Shown one piece after another: positions 17,088-25,433 of a stretch of DNA of 64,000 bases (the stretch's first letter is position 1; each line of letters starts with the position of its first letter). This stretch comes from Rhodopirellula baltica SH 1 (GTDB taxonomy: Bacteria; Planctomycetota; Planctomycetia; Pirellulales; Pirellulaceae): assembly GCF_000196115.1 (NCBI RefSeq), contig NC_005027.1:2108001-2172000 (forward strand), written 5' to 3'. The notes below the pieces were generated by a model. The model saw only the letters and a list, made by a program, of their open reading frames with translations, ran no database searches and was not told the DNA's origin. Made by a program: the position numbers and the translations under genes.

Positions 17088-18368
17088 TTGCTAACGATTG
17101 AGAAATACTCCTTCGGCGTCGGTGACCGTTTCGCCCATCAAGCGGCCGCTCAACTGCGATCCTTCACTCGTTTGGCCGAAAAGGGCATCCACGTCGCTCC
17201 GGTTTGGAACAAATCCAATCGTGAGCACACCTTTGTCGGCTCGGAACCTCAGAGCGTGTATGACGCTGCCGCAGCGGCCGTCGAAAAGCTCGGCTTCGAT
17301 CGACCTTGGCACGTCGATGCGGATCACATCGGTCTGAAGACCGTCGAACCGTTCCTGCCATGTTCCGACTTCTTCACGCTCGACGTCGCTGACTCGATCG
17401 GTAAACCAGCCGACCAAGCTGACATCGACGCTTTCGTTGCCAAGCACAGCGAACTGATCGGCACGTTGGAACTCGAAGGCCTTTCCGCTCCGCTGACCAT
17501 CACCGAAGAAGACGTTCGCCGCGTTGCCGGGCAGTACATGTTGGCCACCAAAGAAGCCGGCGAGATCGACCGGCACATCGCGTCCGTCAAAGGCGAAGGC
17601 AACTACATCGCCGAAGTCTCCATGGACGAGACCGATGAACCGCAAACGCCGCCCGAGCTGCTGATTATCTTGGCGATGCTGGCCGACGAGAACATTCGAG
17701 TGCAAACGATTGCTCCTAAATTCACCGGCCGATTCAACAAGGGCGTCGACTACGTCGGAGACTTGGCTCAATTCGAACGCGAATTCAATGACGACGTCGC
17801 CGTGCTGGCTCATGCCGTTAAAGCGTACGGATTGCCTGAAGTGTTGAAGCTCAGCGTTCACAGCGGCAGCGACAAGTTCAGCTTGTACCCAATCATCCGC
17901 GATTGCTTGAAACGAACCGGCGCGGGCGTTCACCTGAAAACCGCCGGGACGACCTGGCTCGAAGAGATCATTGGATTGGCAGAAGCCGGTGGCGATGGAT
18001 TGGCACTTGCCAAAGAAATCTATGTCTACGCCTTGGAACACGTTGACGAACTGTGCGCTCCCTACGCCAGCGTCATTGACATCGACCGCTCACAATTGCC
18101 TGATTCGGCCGCGGTTGAAAAGCTCGATGGTCCCGCGTTCGCGGAACTGATTCGCCACATCCCATCGAACCCAAACTTCAATGCCAACGTGCGTCAGTTG
18201 CTTCACGTGTCGTTCAAAGTCGCCGCGAAAGCGGGGGCTCGATACACAGATCTGCTGGAATCCAACGAAGAAATCGTCGGACAACAAGTCACCCAAAATA
18301 TCTACGACCGACACCTGTTGGCATTGTTCATCGACGAAGATGGCAAAGCCATCGGAACGGGAGCCTGA
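17088..18368 (+). CDS. Tagaturonate epimerase-like protein (UxaE family)
   Basis: A 426-residue protein resembling the UxaE family, which interconverts tagaturonate and fructuronate in hexuronate breakdown. Supporting segments are FPLP-like HVDADHIGLKTVEPF, the internal LIILAMLADENIRVQTIAPKF, and KLSVHSGSDKFSLYP. The start is TTG at 17088 because no ATG or GTG fits the N-terminal sequence. Two bases separate it from the zinc alcohol dehydrogenase that follows, so both are in one operon. The pair would suit uronate or aldonate use, a common trait of marine planctomycetes that digest algal polysaccharides. Assignment is from memory of the family motifs. Confidence 0.6.
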   Translation: MLTIEKYSFGVGDRFAHQAAAQLRSFTRLAEKGIHVAPVWNKSNREHTFVGSEPQSVYDAAAAAVEKLGFDRPWHVDADHIGLKTVEPFLPCSDFFTLDVADSIGKPADQADIDAFVAKHSELIGTLELEGLSAPLTITEEDVRRVAGQYMLATKEAGEIDRHIASVKGEGNYIAEVSMDETDEPQTPPELLIILAMLADENIRVQTIAPKFTGRFNKGVDYVGDLAQFEREFNDDVAVLAHAVKAYGLPEVLKLSVHSGSDKFSLYPIIRDCLKRTGAGVHLKTAGTTWLEEIIGLAEAGGDGLALAKEIYVYALEHVDELCAPYASVIDIDRSQLPDSAAVEKLDGPAFAELIRHIPSNPNFNANVRQLLHVSFKVAAKAGARYTDLLESNEEIVGQQVTQNIYDRHLLALFIDEDGKAIGTGA

Positions 18369-18370
18369 AC

Positions 18371-19399
18371 ATGAAAGCGTTGCAACTGAGTGCTCCGAAA
18401 CAGTGGGAGCAGATCGAAATCGACGAACCATCGCCGCCGGGTCCCGGTGAAGCGTTGGTGCGAATTCACCGCGTCGGTGTTTGCGGTACGGACTTGGGTG
18501 GTTACCTCGGTAAGTTCCCATTCTTTTCCTACCCCCGAATTCCCGGCCATGAATTGGGCGTGGAAGTCGTCGCGGTTGGCGAAGGTGTCGAGAACGTGAA
18601 GGTCGGCGATCGCTGCAGCGTCGAACCGTACATCAATTGCCAGAAGTGTTATTCCTGTGAACGTGGTCTGACGAACTGCTGCGAATCACACCAAACACTC
18701 GGCGTGATGTGCGACGGCGGACTGACTGAAAAGATGATCTTGCCCGCCCGCAAACTGCATCCCGCCAACAATCTTTCTTACGAGCAATCAGCGCTCGTTG
18801 AAACATTGGCAATTGGTTGCCACGCCATCGATCGCGCCCATGTGACCGAAAAGGACACCGTTTTGGTGATTGGTTCGGGCCCCATTGGGTTGTCGGCGAT
18901 CGAGTTCGCTCGTGTCGCAGGAGCCAGGGTCATTGTCGCTGACCTCAGCCAAACGCGGTTGGACTTTGTGACCGAGAAGATGGGCATGACCGACACCATT
19001 CAGTTTGATGGATCCGAAGCGGACATTGAAAAACTGGAAGCGATGACCGATGGTCGTCGCGCGGACGTTGTGGTCGATGCGACGGGCAACCATCACTCCA
19101 TGCGTCGTGCGATGGAGATGGCTGCGTTCGGCGGACGAGTCGTCTACGTCGGGATCACTCAGCAAGACCTGCAGTTCCCGCACGCACCGTTTTTGCATCG
19201 CCGTGAGTTGACGATTCTGGCCAGTCGCAATGCGTTGACTGGAGATTTTGCTCGCATCATTCAATTGATCGAGTCGGGCGTCATCGACACTGATCCATGG
19301 ATCACACATCACGCGAAATTTGAGGAAGTCATCGAGTCCTTCCCGGCTTGGACGGATCCGGAATCTGGCGTCGTGAAAGCCGTGATCCACATTTCCTAA
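18371..19399 (+). CDS. Zinc-dependent alcohol/sugar dehydrogenase
   Basis: A 342-residue medium-chain dehydrogenase. The catalytic zinc ligands are Cys38-type VCGTDLGG, GHELG and a downstream Glu; the structural zinc site CQKCYSCERGLTNCC is complete. The Rossmann turn GSGPIGLSAIEF followed by VIVAD suggests NAD(H). The closest described relatives by motif are threonine, sorbitol and L-galactonate dehydrogenases. Coupling to the epimerase gene favours a sugar-acid substrate, for instance fructuronate/tagaturonate reduction or L-galactonate oxidation. ATG 18371 is 3 bases past the upstream stop. Confidence 0.85.
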   Translation: MKALQLSAPKQWEQIEIDEPSPPGPGEALVRIHRVGVCGTDLGGYLGKFPFFSYPRIPGHELGVEVVAVGEGVENVKVGDRCSVEPYINCQKCYSCERGLTNCCESHQTLGVMCDGGLTEKMILPARKLHPANNLSYEQSALVETLAIGCHAIDRAHVTEKDTVLVIGSGPIGLSAIEFARVAGARVIVADLSQTRLDFVTEKMGMTDTIQFDGSEADIEKLEAMTDGRRADVVVDATGNHHSMRRAMEMAAFGGRVVYVGITQQDLQFPHAPFLHRRELTILASRNALTGDFARIIQLIESGVIDTDPWITHHAKFEEVIESFPAWTDPESGVVKAVIHIS

Positions 19400-19416
19400 A
19401 ATCCGGAAATGCGAGC

Positions 19417-19736
19417 CCACGACGGTCTACCAGACCGTCGGCAGAATGGCTCAGAACTAAACGACGGTCACCCAAGACCGTCGCGTAACTTCCCAACACA
19501 CGTACGATGGTCTTCCAAGACCGTCGCGTAACTTCTCAACACGCGTACGATGGTCTTCCAAGACCGTCGAAGATTTCCTCCGAACGCGTACGACGGTCCG
19601 ACAAGACCATCGAAAAAACTCTTCAAGCTCGCACGCGTCCCACCTAAGAACCTCGGGTAATTTACGACGGTCTTGGAAGACCATCGTACGATTGCTTGGT
19701 TTCGCTTGACGGCCCAGGAAGGCCATCGGCCGGCAA
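19417..19736. repeat. Cluster of palindromic repeats (GGTCTTCCAAGACC family)
   Basis: At least seven palindromic units with core GATGGTCTTCCAAGACCGTC or variants, in both orientations. Two of them belong to a 43-bp tandem (19478 and 19521, CCGTCGCGTAACTTC plus the hairpin). Some units differ on both stem sides together. The rest of the gap, 19737-20092, shows nothing I recognise. Confidence 0.8.
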
Positions 19737-20092
19737 AAAGAGCGTTAACGCCTCGGAAAACGCGGGCAAATTCGTGTTCTCTGCCAATCACCAGCCGCTG
19801 CACCGGCGAGACCCCCAATCAACCTTGACCCATCTTGCCTGAACTGTATGATTTGCCGTAGTGGCAAGCCAGGGAAGTGCGGTCGCTTGTGACCCCTGCG
19901 AGTTCGGCGGATTTTAAGTGCGTTTGTGACTCTAGTGGGTTGAAGTGCTAGTGCATCATCCCCGCGGTTTTGCTAATTGGAGTGACGGAGTGAAGCTGGG
20001 TGCTTCGGTGAGAGTTTTCTCTGACCGCCCACCGGCTTCGCGCTTTCCTCATTTCGGTATTGGGCTACCCCACAGGGAGGACGGTTCCCGCC

Positions 20093-20680
20093 ATGACCAC
20101 AAAAACGGTATTCACGACTGGCGAAGCAGCCAAGATCTGCAAAGTCAGCCAACAGACGATCATCCGTTGTTTCGACAACGGTTCGCTGAAGGGTTTCCGT
20201 GTCCCAGGAAGCAAGTTCCGGCGGATCCCCCGCGAGCAGTTGTTCTTGTTCATGAAGGACAACGGGATCCCGACCGATGCTTTGGAAAGCGGTAAGAAAA
20301 AACTGCTGATCGTCGATGACGACCAAGACTTGGTCGACTTGATGCAGGACGGATTCCAGCGAGATGCTCGGTTCGACATCCGCACCGCCAACAACGGTTT
20401 CGATGCCGGGATGGGTGTGAAGGAATTTCGCCCTGACCTCGTGATCCTCGATGTCATGCTTCCCGATATCAACGGGAAAGAAGTTTGCCAACGAGTTCGC
20501 AGCGATCCATCGATGGACACAGTCAAAATTCTGTGCATTTCAGGGATGGTCGAGCACAGCAAGGTCGACGGTTTGAAAGCCGCCGGTGCCAACGACTTCA
20601 TGCAGAAGCCGTTCTCGATTGACGACTTGGTCGGCCGCGCTTGCACTTTGCTCGAAATGGATCGCGGTGTCATCGGCTGA
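20093..20680 (+). CDS. HTH-receiver fusion response regulator
   Basis: A 195-residue regulator. Residues 1-55 are an excisionase/MerR-type helix-turn-helix (FTTGEAAKICKVSQQTIIRCFD, RIPREQLFLFM). Residues about 68-190 are a CheY-like receiver: acidic pair VDDDQD, phosphoacceptor Asp in LVILDVMLPD, the conserved Thr/Ser position LCISGM and KPFSIDDL. The order, DNA-binding domain first, is the reverse of classical regulators and is known in planctomycetes. ATG 20093 follows AGGGAGGA (20075-20082). The stop overlaps the start of a histidine kinase gene, its probable partner. Confidence 0.88.
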   Translation: MTTKTVFTTGEAAKICKVSQQTIIRCFDNGSLKGFRVPGSKFRRIPREQLFLFMKDNGIPTDALESGKKKLLIVDDDQDLVDLMQDGFQRDARFDIRTANNGFDAGMGVKEFRPDLVILDVMLPDINGKEVCQRVRSDPSMDTVKILCISGMVEHSKVDGLKAAGANDFMQKPFSIDDLVGRACTLLEMDRGVIG

Positions 20681-21998
20681 TCTGTTTGCCGGTTGGCTGC
20701 CTCCCATCGTCATCCAGCGTGACGAAGGGACGGCGAATCCATCAAACGAAGAACGCATTTGGTTACCGATGCGTTCCAGTTCGTCGGCAACGTTGCTGCA
20801 CGCGTTGGTATCTCGCGACACCAGCGTCACGTTTCGGCGTCAGCTGCGCAACACACTTCGGCACGATCCCGCTCTGTGTTTGTTCACCGCTGCAAAGGTG
20901 GTGCAAGAACACGAACGTGGTTGGCGACCGATCGCGGGACAATGGACCACCAAACAATTGGCGGATTGGTGGGTGCGCCATGGTGCAGAGATATGGGATG
21001 GCTCCGCTTTCCTCTCATGTCCTGACATCCAAACCGGCGAAAGCTTGCTTCAACGTTTCATGCGACTGGATCAACACTTCCAGACGCTGCCGTTCTCGCG
21101 TTGGTTGCTTGAATCCGACCTGTGGTGGAAAGCAGCGGGACTTTGTCGGCGATCGAGCATTTGCCAATCGCTGCATTCGATCCGCTTGATCGACTCGGAC
21201 CAATCCAAGTCATCTTCGGAATCAATCAAACACGCTTCCAATCAAGACGCACACGTGGCGTTCGGCAAGGTGGCCGCCATGGTTGCGGAACGAGAAAGAT
21301 TGCAGGGTGAATTTTCCGATTCGCTCGAATCTGTTCGTCGCGATTTGGCAAAACAACTTGCGTACGGATTGTCTCACGAGATCAACAATCCGCTGGCGAA
21401 TATCGCCACACGGGCGCAGGGATTGATCGCTTCGGCATCCGGACCCCAGCAAGCGGACTCGTTGCAGCGAATCGTCGACCAGTCCTACCGGGCTCATGCG
21501 ATGATCGCCGACCTGATGTTCTACGCCCATCCACCCGAACCGCAATTCATCTCTGGATTTGTGGCAAAGGATGTGGTTGAGGAAGTCATCTCTCCGATGC
21601 GACCGTCGCTGCAACGCGATGCGATTTGCGTCGATGTCGATGTGCAGTCCTCGCTGAAGTGCGATGGTGACCCGAACATGCTCGGTGAGGCCATTCGCGC
21701 TTTGGTGCTCAATGCGGTCGAATCGATCGGGGTCGAAGGGCAAATCGTCATCTCTTTCGAAGCCGACACCGACACGAATCGCTGCGTGCTTCGAATATCG
21801 GACAGCGGCCAGGGGCTGACTTCGGATGATGCTGCTCGCGCGTTTGATCCGTATTTCAGCGGACGGGAAGCCGGCCGCGGCCTCGGGTTATCGCTTTGTC
21901 GCGTCCACCGAATTGCGGAACTTCATGGCGGGTCAATTCAATTGCATCCGGCACTGATCGGTTGCGTCGCAGAGCTTTCTTGGCCGATGCACGCCTGA
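20667..21998 (+). CDS. Soluble histidine kinase
   Basis: A 443-residue kinase without membrane segments. GTG 20667 overlaps the regulator's stop by 14 bases and is preferred to ATG 20769. The first 190 residues are not recognised. A short helical linker (about 195-225) leads to the H box AYGLSHEINNPLANI (His near 237) and the ATP domain with N box VLNAVES, G1 ISDSGQGL and G2 GRGLGLSLCR. It should phosphorylate the HTH-receiver protein encoded just upstream; the signal is unknown but cytoplasmic. Confidence 0.85.
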   Translation: MSSADLFAGWLPPIVIQRDEGTANPSNEERIWLPMRSSSSATLLHALVSRDTSVTFRRQLRNTLRHDPALCLFTAAKVVQEHERGWRPIAGQWTTKQLADWWVRHGAEIWDGSAFLSCPDIQTGESLLQRFMRLDQHFQTLPFSRWLLESDLWWKAAGLCRRSSICQSLHSIRLIDSDQSKSSSESIKHASNQDAHVAFGKVAAMVAERERLQGEFSDSLESVRRDLAKQLAYGLSHEINNPLANIATRAQGLIASASGPQQADSLQRIVDQSYRAHAMIADLMFYAHPPEPQFISGFVAKDVVEEVISPMRPSLQRDAICVDVDVQSSLKCDGDPNMLGEAIRALVLNAVESIGVEGQIVISFEADTDTNRCVLRISDSGQGLTSDDAARAFDPYFSGREAGRGLGLSLCRVHRIAELHGGSIQLHPALIGCVAELSWPMHA

Positions 21999-22010
21999 CG
22001 AGCAGTTCGT

Positions 22011-22085
22011 GGAGCGTGAATCCAGCCGCATTCCAATCCGGCGGCGGATCGCCGATACTGCCGCCTCGCAAACCATTCACGCTCC
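22011..22085 (+). promoter_or_regulatory. Long hairpin in front of gatA
   Basis: GGAGCGTGAAT (22011-22021) pairs perfectly with ATTCACGCTCC (22075-22085). Inside, GGCGGC (22040-22045) pairs with GCCGCC (22060-22065). The structure ends 27 bases before the gatA start and is followed by TTTCC only, so it is a weak terminator for the kinase operon or a 5' leader structure of gatA. Confidence 0.5.
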
Positions 22086-22112
22086 TTTCCACGCGACCAA
22101 GACGGTTCGTTC

Positions 22113-23612
22113 ATGTTGCATTCGGCCTCGGAAATTCTGAAACAGCTCGATTCCGGCGAAGTCACCGCAGTCGAAGTCATCGCACAATCTCTCGCAGCCA
22201 TCCGAGCTTCTCAGCCGACAATCAATGCGTTCACGCACGTCGCGGAAGAGACCGCGATGCAAGCCGCGGAAGCCGTGGACGCCGATCGAAAAGCGGGAAA
22301 AACCCTGGGCCCTTTGGCAGGTCTGCCGGTGGCGATCAAGGACGTCCTCTGCACCTCGGACATGCCGACCACTTGCTCTTCGAAGATGCTGGAGGGTTTC
22401 GTCCCGCCATACGACGCGACCGTGGTCGCTCGTTTGAAAAGCGCAGGCGCGATCGTCGTTGGCAAAACCAACATGGACGAATTCGCGATGGGTGCCAGCA
22501 CCGAAACCAGTGCGATGGGCGTGACCGGCAACCCCTGGGACACCACCAAAACGCCTGGCGGAAGTAGCGGTGGAGCTGCCGCGGCGGTTGCGGCCGGCGC
22601 CGTCCCACTCAGTTTGGGCACGGACACCGGTGGATCGATCCGGCAACCGGCAGCGTTTTGTGGCATCACCGGTTTGAAACCCACCTACGGTCGGGTCAGC
22701 CGGTATGGCTTGGTCGCCTTTGCCAGCAGCCTCGATCAAGCCGGCCCGATGGGTTGGTCAGTCGATGACGTCGCGATTGGGCTGCAAGCGATGGCGGGTT
22801 ACGATCCGCGAGACAGCACGTCCGTGAACGCTGAAGTTCCCGATTTCACGCCAGCGATGGCGGCGGAAGACGTTCGCGGAATGCGAATCGGAGTCTTGCG
22901 AGAAGGTCTGGACCAGGACGGAATTTCGCCCGCCGTTCGCGATGCACTAGCAACCGCCGAATCGGTCTTTCGCGAACAAGGAGCCGAAATTGTCGAAGTC
23001 GAATTGCCGCACAGCAAGTACTGGGTCCCGACCTATTACGTCATCGCTCCTTGCGAGGCGAGCAGCAATTTGTCGCGATTCGATGGAGCCCATTACGGAT
23101 ATCGCGTCGCTGATGCCGAAATTGCCGCCGCCGACTCGGGGCCGCTCGAGGCCATGTATTCGCTCAGTCGCGCCGGCGGTTTTGGCAGCGAAGTCAAACG
23201 CCGCATCATGGTCGGCACCTACGCACTCAGCGAAGGCTACTACGACGCGTACTACAACCAAGCCCTCAAGGTTCGTCGTCTGATCCGAAACGACTACGAC
23301 GCCGCGTTCCAACAAGTCGACTTGATGCTCGGCCCCGTAACGCCATCGCCCGCATTCGCCCTGAACGAGAAAACCGACGATCCGATCGCAATGTATTTGT
23401 GCGATTTGTTCACGGTCGGCGCCAACTTGGCGGGCGTGCCTGCGATATCGCTGCCAGGCGGCTTCGATGCGGTTGGATTGCCGGTGGGCGTGCAATTGCA
23501 GGCGCCGGTGATGGAAGAGACTCGGCTTTTGCGGGCCGGGAACGTGTTCCAAATGGCCAGCGATTTTCATACTCGCCGCCCGCCTACTTTTACTGCAAAT
23601 CATTCGCAATAA
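22113..23612 (+). CDS. gatA: Asp/Glu-tRNA amidotransferase subunit A
   Basis: A 499-residue amidase of full family length. It supplies ammonia from glutamine for the amidation of Glu-tRNA(Gln) and Asp-tRNA(Asn), acting with GatB and GatC, which are not in this window. The amidase signature is intact: the catalytic Lys in LPVAIKD, then GGSSGGAAAAVAAGAV and LGTDTGGSIRQPAAFCG with the cis-Ser and Ser nucleophile. The tail GVQLQAP and ETRLLRAG is typical of GatA. ATG 22113 fits the family N-terminus. It stands at the head of a short run with hemP. Confidence 0.95.
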   Translation: MLHSASEILKQLDSGEVTAVEVIAQSLAAIRASQPTINAFTHVAEETAMQAAEAVDADRKAGKTLGPLAGLPVAIKDVLCTSDMPTTCSSKMLEGFVPPYDATVVARLKSAGAIVVGKTNMDEFAMGASTETSAMGVTGNPWDTTKTPGGSSGGAAAAVAAGAVPLSLGTDTGGSIRQPAAFCGITGLKPTYGRVSRYGLVAFASSLDQAGPMGWSVDDVAIGLQAMAGYDPRDSTSVNAEVPDFTPAMAAEDVRGMRIGVLREGLDQDGISPAVRDALATAESVFREQGAEIVEVELPHSKYWVPTYYVIAPCEASSNLSRFDGAHYGYRVADAEIAAADSGPLEAMYSLSRAGGFGSEVKRRIMVGTYALSEGYYDAYYNQALKVRRLIRNDYDAAFQQVDLMLGPVTPSPAFALNEKTDDPIAMYLCDLFTVGANLAGVPAISLPGGFDAVGLPVGVQLQAPVMEETRLLRAGNVFQMASDFHTRRPPTFTANHSQ

Positions 23613-23651
23613 GGTCTTGCCGCGACATTGCCGTCGACTTAGATTGGTCGC

Positions 23652-23912
23652 ATGACTGATTCAAAACCTTCGTCGGCGACCGATCCTGCATGGGGAGAAA
23701 TCCCAACTGGTTCGGTCGTGGAAGGTGTTCCGGCGGGCACGCCGGCGGTTGAATCCGTCCCCTCGGCGACAACGATGTCGACCGGTGGAATGCCAAAAAT
23801 CATCCGATTCGAGGCCTTGGCACGTTGTGGTGGTGAAATCTGGATCGAGAACGAAGGCCAGATTTACCGGCTCCGCAAGACCCGCCAGGGCAAACTGATT
23901 CTGACGAAATGA
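23652..23912 (+). CDS. hemP: Hemin uptake protein HemP-like
   Basis: An 86-residue protein whose last 40 residues match the HemP/HmuP family: [20 protein letters not shown] followed by GKLILTK. In proteobacteria this small protein is encoded with haem uptake receptors and acts as a regulator of the receptor gene. Here the first 45 residues are a low-complexity Pro/Ser/Thr-rich extension and no haem receptor is nearby. It lies 39 bases after gatA and 15 bases before the next gene, so it may be cotranscribed with both. Confidence 0.85.
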   Translation: MTDSKPSSATDPAWGEIPTGSVVEGVPAGTPAVESVPSATTMSTGGMPKIIRFEALARCGGEIWIENEGQIYRLRKTRQGKLILTK

Positions 23913-23927
23913 CCTTGGAATCCATCC

Positions 23928-24338
23928 GTGCATACCAGTGAAACGATTCTCGCAGTGATCCCCGGCGCGACCGAGCATGAGCGCATGGTGGTCGCGACGC
24001 GCTTCATCGAAATCGCCGAACGATTGAAATTGCATTCGGACGTTGTCGAAGCTGAGCCAGAACGAGCCGATGACAGTCGCCCGTTCTGCGAACAGCTGAC
24101 CAGCGTGCAATCGCAACCGATCGTGCTACGTCAGGAAACATTCAGCGAAGCGGTCGGCTGGTTCACGCAGAGTTGTGTGGAAATGAGTCGCGAGCAATGG
24201 GACATGATGCGTCGCACCATGGTTCCGGAAACGATGCCGGCGATCCAGCGAAAACGCAGCGTCCGTCGACTGGGTGTGATGGATGCGGATGCACCTTCCG
24301 TGATCCCGTTCAAACCATCGCGAGCCGTTTCGGCTTAG
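23928..24338 (+). CDS. Conserved-looking hypothetical protein
   Basis: A 136-residue soluble protein not assigned to a family. It starts at GTG 23928, 15 bases after hemP, and has a mixed helical composition (ERMVVATRFIEIAERLKLHSD, then FSEAVGWFTQSCVEMSREQW) with a basic tail. Codon choice is the same as in gatA and hemP, which supports a real gene. There is no membrane segment or metal motif. Its position behind hemP suggests a link to the same transcript. Confidence 0.6.
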   Translation: MHTSETILAVIPGATEHERMVVATRFIEIAERLKLHSDVVEAEPERADDSRPFCEQLTSVQSQPIVLRQETFSEAVGWFTQSCVEMSREQWDMMRRTMVPETMPAIQRKRSVRRLGVMDADAPSVIPFKPSRAVSA

Positions 24339-24360
24339 CACGCTGCTTCAAGCTGAACTA

Positions 24361-24490
24361 AGGTCGTGCAGCTTGTCGGCAGATTTCAGCATGACTTACC
24401 TCTCCCGAAACAGAGTTTGGGGAGAGGTCGAGCGACGCCGTTCAGGCGTACGCGAGGGTGAGGGCCGGGCATGAGAAGTTGCGCCCGTCG
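24361..24490. repeat. Intergenic repeat related to the element around the IS
   Basis: This segment carries CTCTCCCGAAAC, GGGGAGAGGTCGAGCG and ACGCCGTTCAGGCGTACG, the same order as the sequence that flanks the IS at 8450-8483 and 9786-9815. It is therefore the uninterrupted form of that target. The remaining gap to 24600 shows no gene. Confidence 0.7.
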
Positions 24491-24599
24491 CGATGAGGCT
24501 TGGCCGTTGAGGGCAGCACGACGGAACAGTTGAGGACAACTGTTCTACTCTCATGTTCAGGCAGAAGGATTCGTTGCCTCATCCACTACACGCCCACCT

Positions 24600-25433
24600 T
24601 CACTCGTCCAGCAACAACGCTTGCAACCGAGTCACCGCTTTTTGAAGTTGAGCCTTGGTTCGTAGCGGCGGGATTCGCTGGACAAACTTGGGGCTGACAC
24701 CTTTGGATTGCAGAAACTGCTTCAAAAGTTTTGGATCGCCATCACGAAAAGCTTCGGCGGCGTGATGTACCCGTGGCCCATAAGTCGCATCCAACAACCG
24801 TTCGATGACCATCGACCAATAAGTCAGCCAATCGCTCTGCCGTTTTTCAACGGGATCGGGAACTGAATTGGCATCCTGGATCGAGTTCGCGTTGGCATCG
24901 CCGTCCGCGGAAGGCGATTGTTCATATTGGCGAATCTGCTGTTCGATTTCGCGTGGCCAACATGGATCCAACGTGGTCGCTTCGAAGTGCGTGGCTTCCA
25001 GGAAACTGTCGCGTGGACATCGTTGCACGTAAGCATCCAACAAGGACTGACGCCACGAACCGGGTTCGATCGGTCGGCCTTCGGTGATTTCTAAAGCGAT
25101 CAGATTGCCCATTTCGACATAGACGGCTTCGACGGTGGCTTCGAACATTGCCGCCATCGCGGGAGCCGGCCGAGACGTCAACAACGACGTGGCGACTCGT
25201 TCGAGCAGCCAGATTTTCTGCTGCGGTTCCCACATATCGTACCAACGCGGCGGATCAAACCCGACCACGGGGCCCGACAACGTGAACATCGATTCGCTTT
25301 CGCCTTCGTGATCCACTTCCGCGGCTGGATACAACTCATCGACCAACTGATCCACCATCATCGCGACCGTGCCGCGAAACAATTCAGCTTCGGGACCGAC
25401 GAGACATCGATTTCCGTTGGTCAGGGGCCACAT
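24600..25433 (-). CDS. Hypothetical partner of the GspE-like protein
   Basis: A 277-residue acidic, helical, soluble protein that I do not recognise. It begins inside the end of the GspE-like gene (13-base overlap), so the two are translated together. Segments such as PPRWYDMWEPQQKIWLLERV and the C-terminal FLQSKGVSPKFVQRIPPLRT look structured. There is no signal peptide. Close coupling to a degenerate secretion-type ATPase suggests a partner in the same complex, by inference only. Confidence 0.65.
   Translation of the reverse strand: MWPLTNGNRCLVGPEAELFRGTVAMMVDQLVDELYPAAEVDHEGESESMFTLSGPVVGFDPPRWYDMWEPQQKIWLLERVATSLLTSRPAPAMAAMFEATVEAVYVEMGNLIALEITEGRPIEPGSWRQSLLDAYVQRCPRDSFLEATHFEATTLDPCWPREIEQQIRQYEQSPSADGDANANSIQDANSVPDPVEKRQSDWLTYWSMVIERLLDATYGPRVHHAAEAFRDGDPKLLKQFLQSKGVSPKFVQRIPPLRTKAQLQKAVTRLQALLLDE

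Noticed and set aside
17091-18041. Reverse-strand frame of 316 codons opposite the epimerase gene
   Set aside because: It is the mirror of a well-supported gene with strong codon bias; it has no domain or ribosome site.
19417-19736. CRISPR array
   Set aside because: Units are palindromic, present in both orientations, variable in sequence and spacing, and no cas gene is near.
20586-20666. Upstream extension of the histidine kinase
   Set aside because: These codons overlap the receiver gene and are rich in Ser, Arg and Thr, as expected for an out-of-frame reading.
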